Shown here: in pieces, positions 14,227 to 15,355 of the stretch
Layout of the letters: every line of letters starts with the position of its first letter
How positions within the stretch are numbered: the first letter of the stretch is position 1
Origin: Spirochaetaceae bacterium
GTDB taxonomy: Bacteria > Spirochaetota > Spirochaetia > Treponematales > Treponemataceae
Assembly (NCBI GenBank): GCA_031290725.1
Contig: JAITMZ010000051.1
Coordinates: forward strand, 1 to 15,355
Direction: 5' to 3'
DNA: 15,355 bases
Position numbers and translations under genes: made by a program
Notes under the pieces: model-generated
Told to the model about the DNA's origin: nothing
Databases searched by the model: none
The model's input: the letters and a program-made list of their open reading frames with translations, nothing else

Positions 14227-14232
14227 TATACT
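14203..14232 (+). promoter_or_regulatory. Putative promoter of the acyl-CoA ligase gene
   Basis: TTGCAA (14203-14208), 18 bases, then TATACT (14227-14232), directly after the mgtC stop codon. The -10 lies in TAGTATACT, the same nine bases that form the core of the mgtC promoter palindrome. The leader would be about 95 bases and would include repeat copy C. Confidence 0.45.
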
Positions 14233-14276
14233 CTAGCAAAATGACACTTTTTGTCTTTTTGTAAAGCTAAAGGGCG

Positions 14277-14315
14277 TCTCTAAAAACTTCAGTTTTTTGA
14301 AGTGTTCCGATTTAA
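14277..14315. repeat. Dispersed intergenic hairpin element, copy C (partial, acyl-CoA ligase leader)
   Basis: AAAAACT (14282-14288) pairs with AGTTTTT (14291-14297) around TC. TGAAGTGTTCCGATTTAAA follows and closely matches copy B. The second and third hairpins of copies A and B are missing. In their place, AAGGAG and the start codon of the acyl-CoA ligase gene follow within 20 bases, so the hairpin sits in the 5' leader. Confidence 0.65.
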
Positions 14316-14332
14316 ACAAGGAGTCATACTCT

Positions 14333-15355
14333 ATGGAAACTACTCTTCCCCTCATGCTCGACGGGATCGCCCGCAAGTATCCGGATATCCCGGCCCAGTA
14401 TTTCCGCATCAATGAAAAGACGCCGGTTTTTGAATCCCTAAGCTACCGGGAATTGATGAATATTGCCTTGAATTTCGCCGGGGGATTGCTGTCCCTGGGG
14501 GTGCGGCGGGGCGACCCGGTGGGGCTGATTGCGGACAATCGCCGGGAATGGCTGCAAATGGATATGGGGATCATGGCCATCGGCGCCGTCGACGTGCCCA
14601 GGGGGTGCGACGCGGTGGAAAGCGAGCTCGGTTTCATCCTGGCGTCCACGGAATGTGGCACGGTGATCGCCGAGAACGCCGCCCAGGTGTGCAAAATACT
14701 GGCGCTGAAATCCCAACTGCCAAAGTTGCAGCAAATCATTACTATGGACACCGTGGAAGACCCGGAGGTAATCGCCCTGGTGCGGAAGCACGCCGTGGGG
14801 TTGTTCGCCTTTGAGGAGGTGCAGAAGGCGGGCATCGAATATAACCAGAAGAATCCGGGGCTGGCGGAAGAAGAAATGCGGAAGGGCTGCGGGGATGATC
14901 TGGCGTGCATCATCTTTACCTCCGGAACCACCGGCGAGCCAAAGGGGGTGATGCTCACCCACCACAATTTTCTGGCCCAACTGGACGAACTGCCGGAGCG
15001 CATCTACCTGCACCCCGGCGACCGGGCGCTGCTGGTTCTACCGGTGTGGCATGTGTTTGAACGGCTCTGCGAGTACGTGATCATCTGCCAGGGGGGGTCA
15101 CTCTGTTATTCCAAGCCCATCGGCTCGGTGATGCTTCCGGACATGCAGGAGTTGAATCCCCAGCTCATGCCTGCGGTTCCCCGGGTCTTTGAGGCGGTCT
15201 ATGAAGCGGTGAACCGCACCATGCGCAAAACCGGGGGAGTGGTGTTTGTACTCTACAAGTTCTTTTTGGGTGCCGCGAAGCTCCAGTCGGCCATCCACCG
15301 GCGGCTTTTCCGCAAAACCGCACGGTTTCGGAACGACCACATCCTGCTGTCCTGG
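14333..15355 (+). CDS. Long-chain acyl-CoA ligase (AMP-forming), 5' part, cut by window end
   Basis: The frame is open from the ATG at 14333 to the window edge (341 codons with no stop). AAGGAG lies nine bases before the ATG. The protein belongs to the ANL superfamily of AMP-forming ligases. It has an N-terminal SLSYRELMNIALNFAGGLLS, the P-loop-like AMP signature FTSGTTGEPKGVML (195-208, Lys204) and LPVWHVFERLCEYV (236-249), which is typical of bacterial long-chain fatty-acid ligases of the FadD15/LACS type. It activates fatty acids to acyl-CoA with ATP and CoA, probably at the inner face of the membrane. Full-length relatives have about 600-640 residues, so a little under half is missing, including the C-terminal lid. 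Chain-length specificity cannot be read from this part. Confidence 0.93.
   Translation, partial: METTLPLMLDGIARKYPDIPAQYFRINEKTPVFESLSYRELMNIALNFAGGLLSLGVRRGDPVGLIADNRREWLQMDMGIMAIGAVDVPRGCDAVESELGFILASTECGTVIAENAAQVCKILALKSQLPKLQQIITMDTVEDPEVIALVRKHAVGLFAFEEVQKAGIEYNQKNPGLAEEEMRKGCGDDLACIIFTSGTTGEPKGVMLTHHNFLAQLDELPERIYLHPGDRALLVLPVWHVFERLCEYVIICQGGSLCYSKPIGSVMLPDMQELNPQLMPAVPRVFEAVYEAVNRTMRKTGGVVFVLYKFFLGAAKLQSAIHRRLFRKTARFRNDHILLSW

Noticed and set aside
14241..14269. Second promoter for the ligase gene starting at ATGACA
   Set aside because: No acceptable -10 lies 16-18 bases downstream (AAGCTA).
1..15355. CRISPR arrays, tRNA or rRNA genes, insertion sequences, prophage or toxin-antitoxin genes
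   Set aside because: None seen. There are no regularly spaced repeats, no cloverleaf sequences and no transposase or phage-like proteins.

Overview
The window is GC-rich bacterial chromosome with a compact housekeeping and metabolic gene layout. There are no tRNA or rRNA genes, phage genes, insertion sequences or CRISPR arrays. The gene set fits a spirochaete of the Treponema group: an AMP-forming long-chain acyl-CoA ligase, a fused TRAP permease, a Treponema-like RarA with an extra C-terminal domain, and AT-rich promoters in an otherwise GC-rich genome. This taxonomic guess comes from protein flavour only and is of moderate to low confidence.

Layout, left to right. The 3' part of rarA (+; window edge to 1230) carries a ~190-residue C-terminal extension resembling a methyltransferase fold. 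A 178-base gap follows, with a hairpin that looks like a terminator for the opposite strand, then tex (+; 1409-3820). Tex converges with a minus-strand block read right to left: glgX (glycogen debranching), a DinB/YfiT-fold gene, and argS. A near-consensus promoter just downstream of glgX drives the last two separately. Divergent from glgX, a well-formed promoter drives a fused 4TM/12TM TRAP permease followed by a LarA-family (nickel-pincer) 2-hydroxyacid racemase/epimerase homologue. This is a plausible uptake-plus-isomerisation pair, although no TAXI solute-binding protein is present. After a strong terminator and a short structured intergenic stretch come a minus-strand exported TPR-like protein of unknown function, a divergent MgtC/SapB-family membrane protein (+), and the 5' two thirds or so of a long-chain acyl-CoA ligase (+), cut by the window edge.

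The most interesting non-coding signal is a dispersed intergenic element present three times (3825-3916, 10549-10640, 14277-14315). Each copy starts with an A-rich/T-rich hairpin whose stem shows a compensatory C-G to T-A change between copies. Two copies also share a 23-base block with a single mismatch. A second recurring signal is that several genes without a Shine-Dalgarno sequence (tex, glgX, possibly mgtC) have a -10 box only 6-7 bases before a start codon, as expected for leaderless mRNAs.
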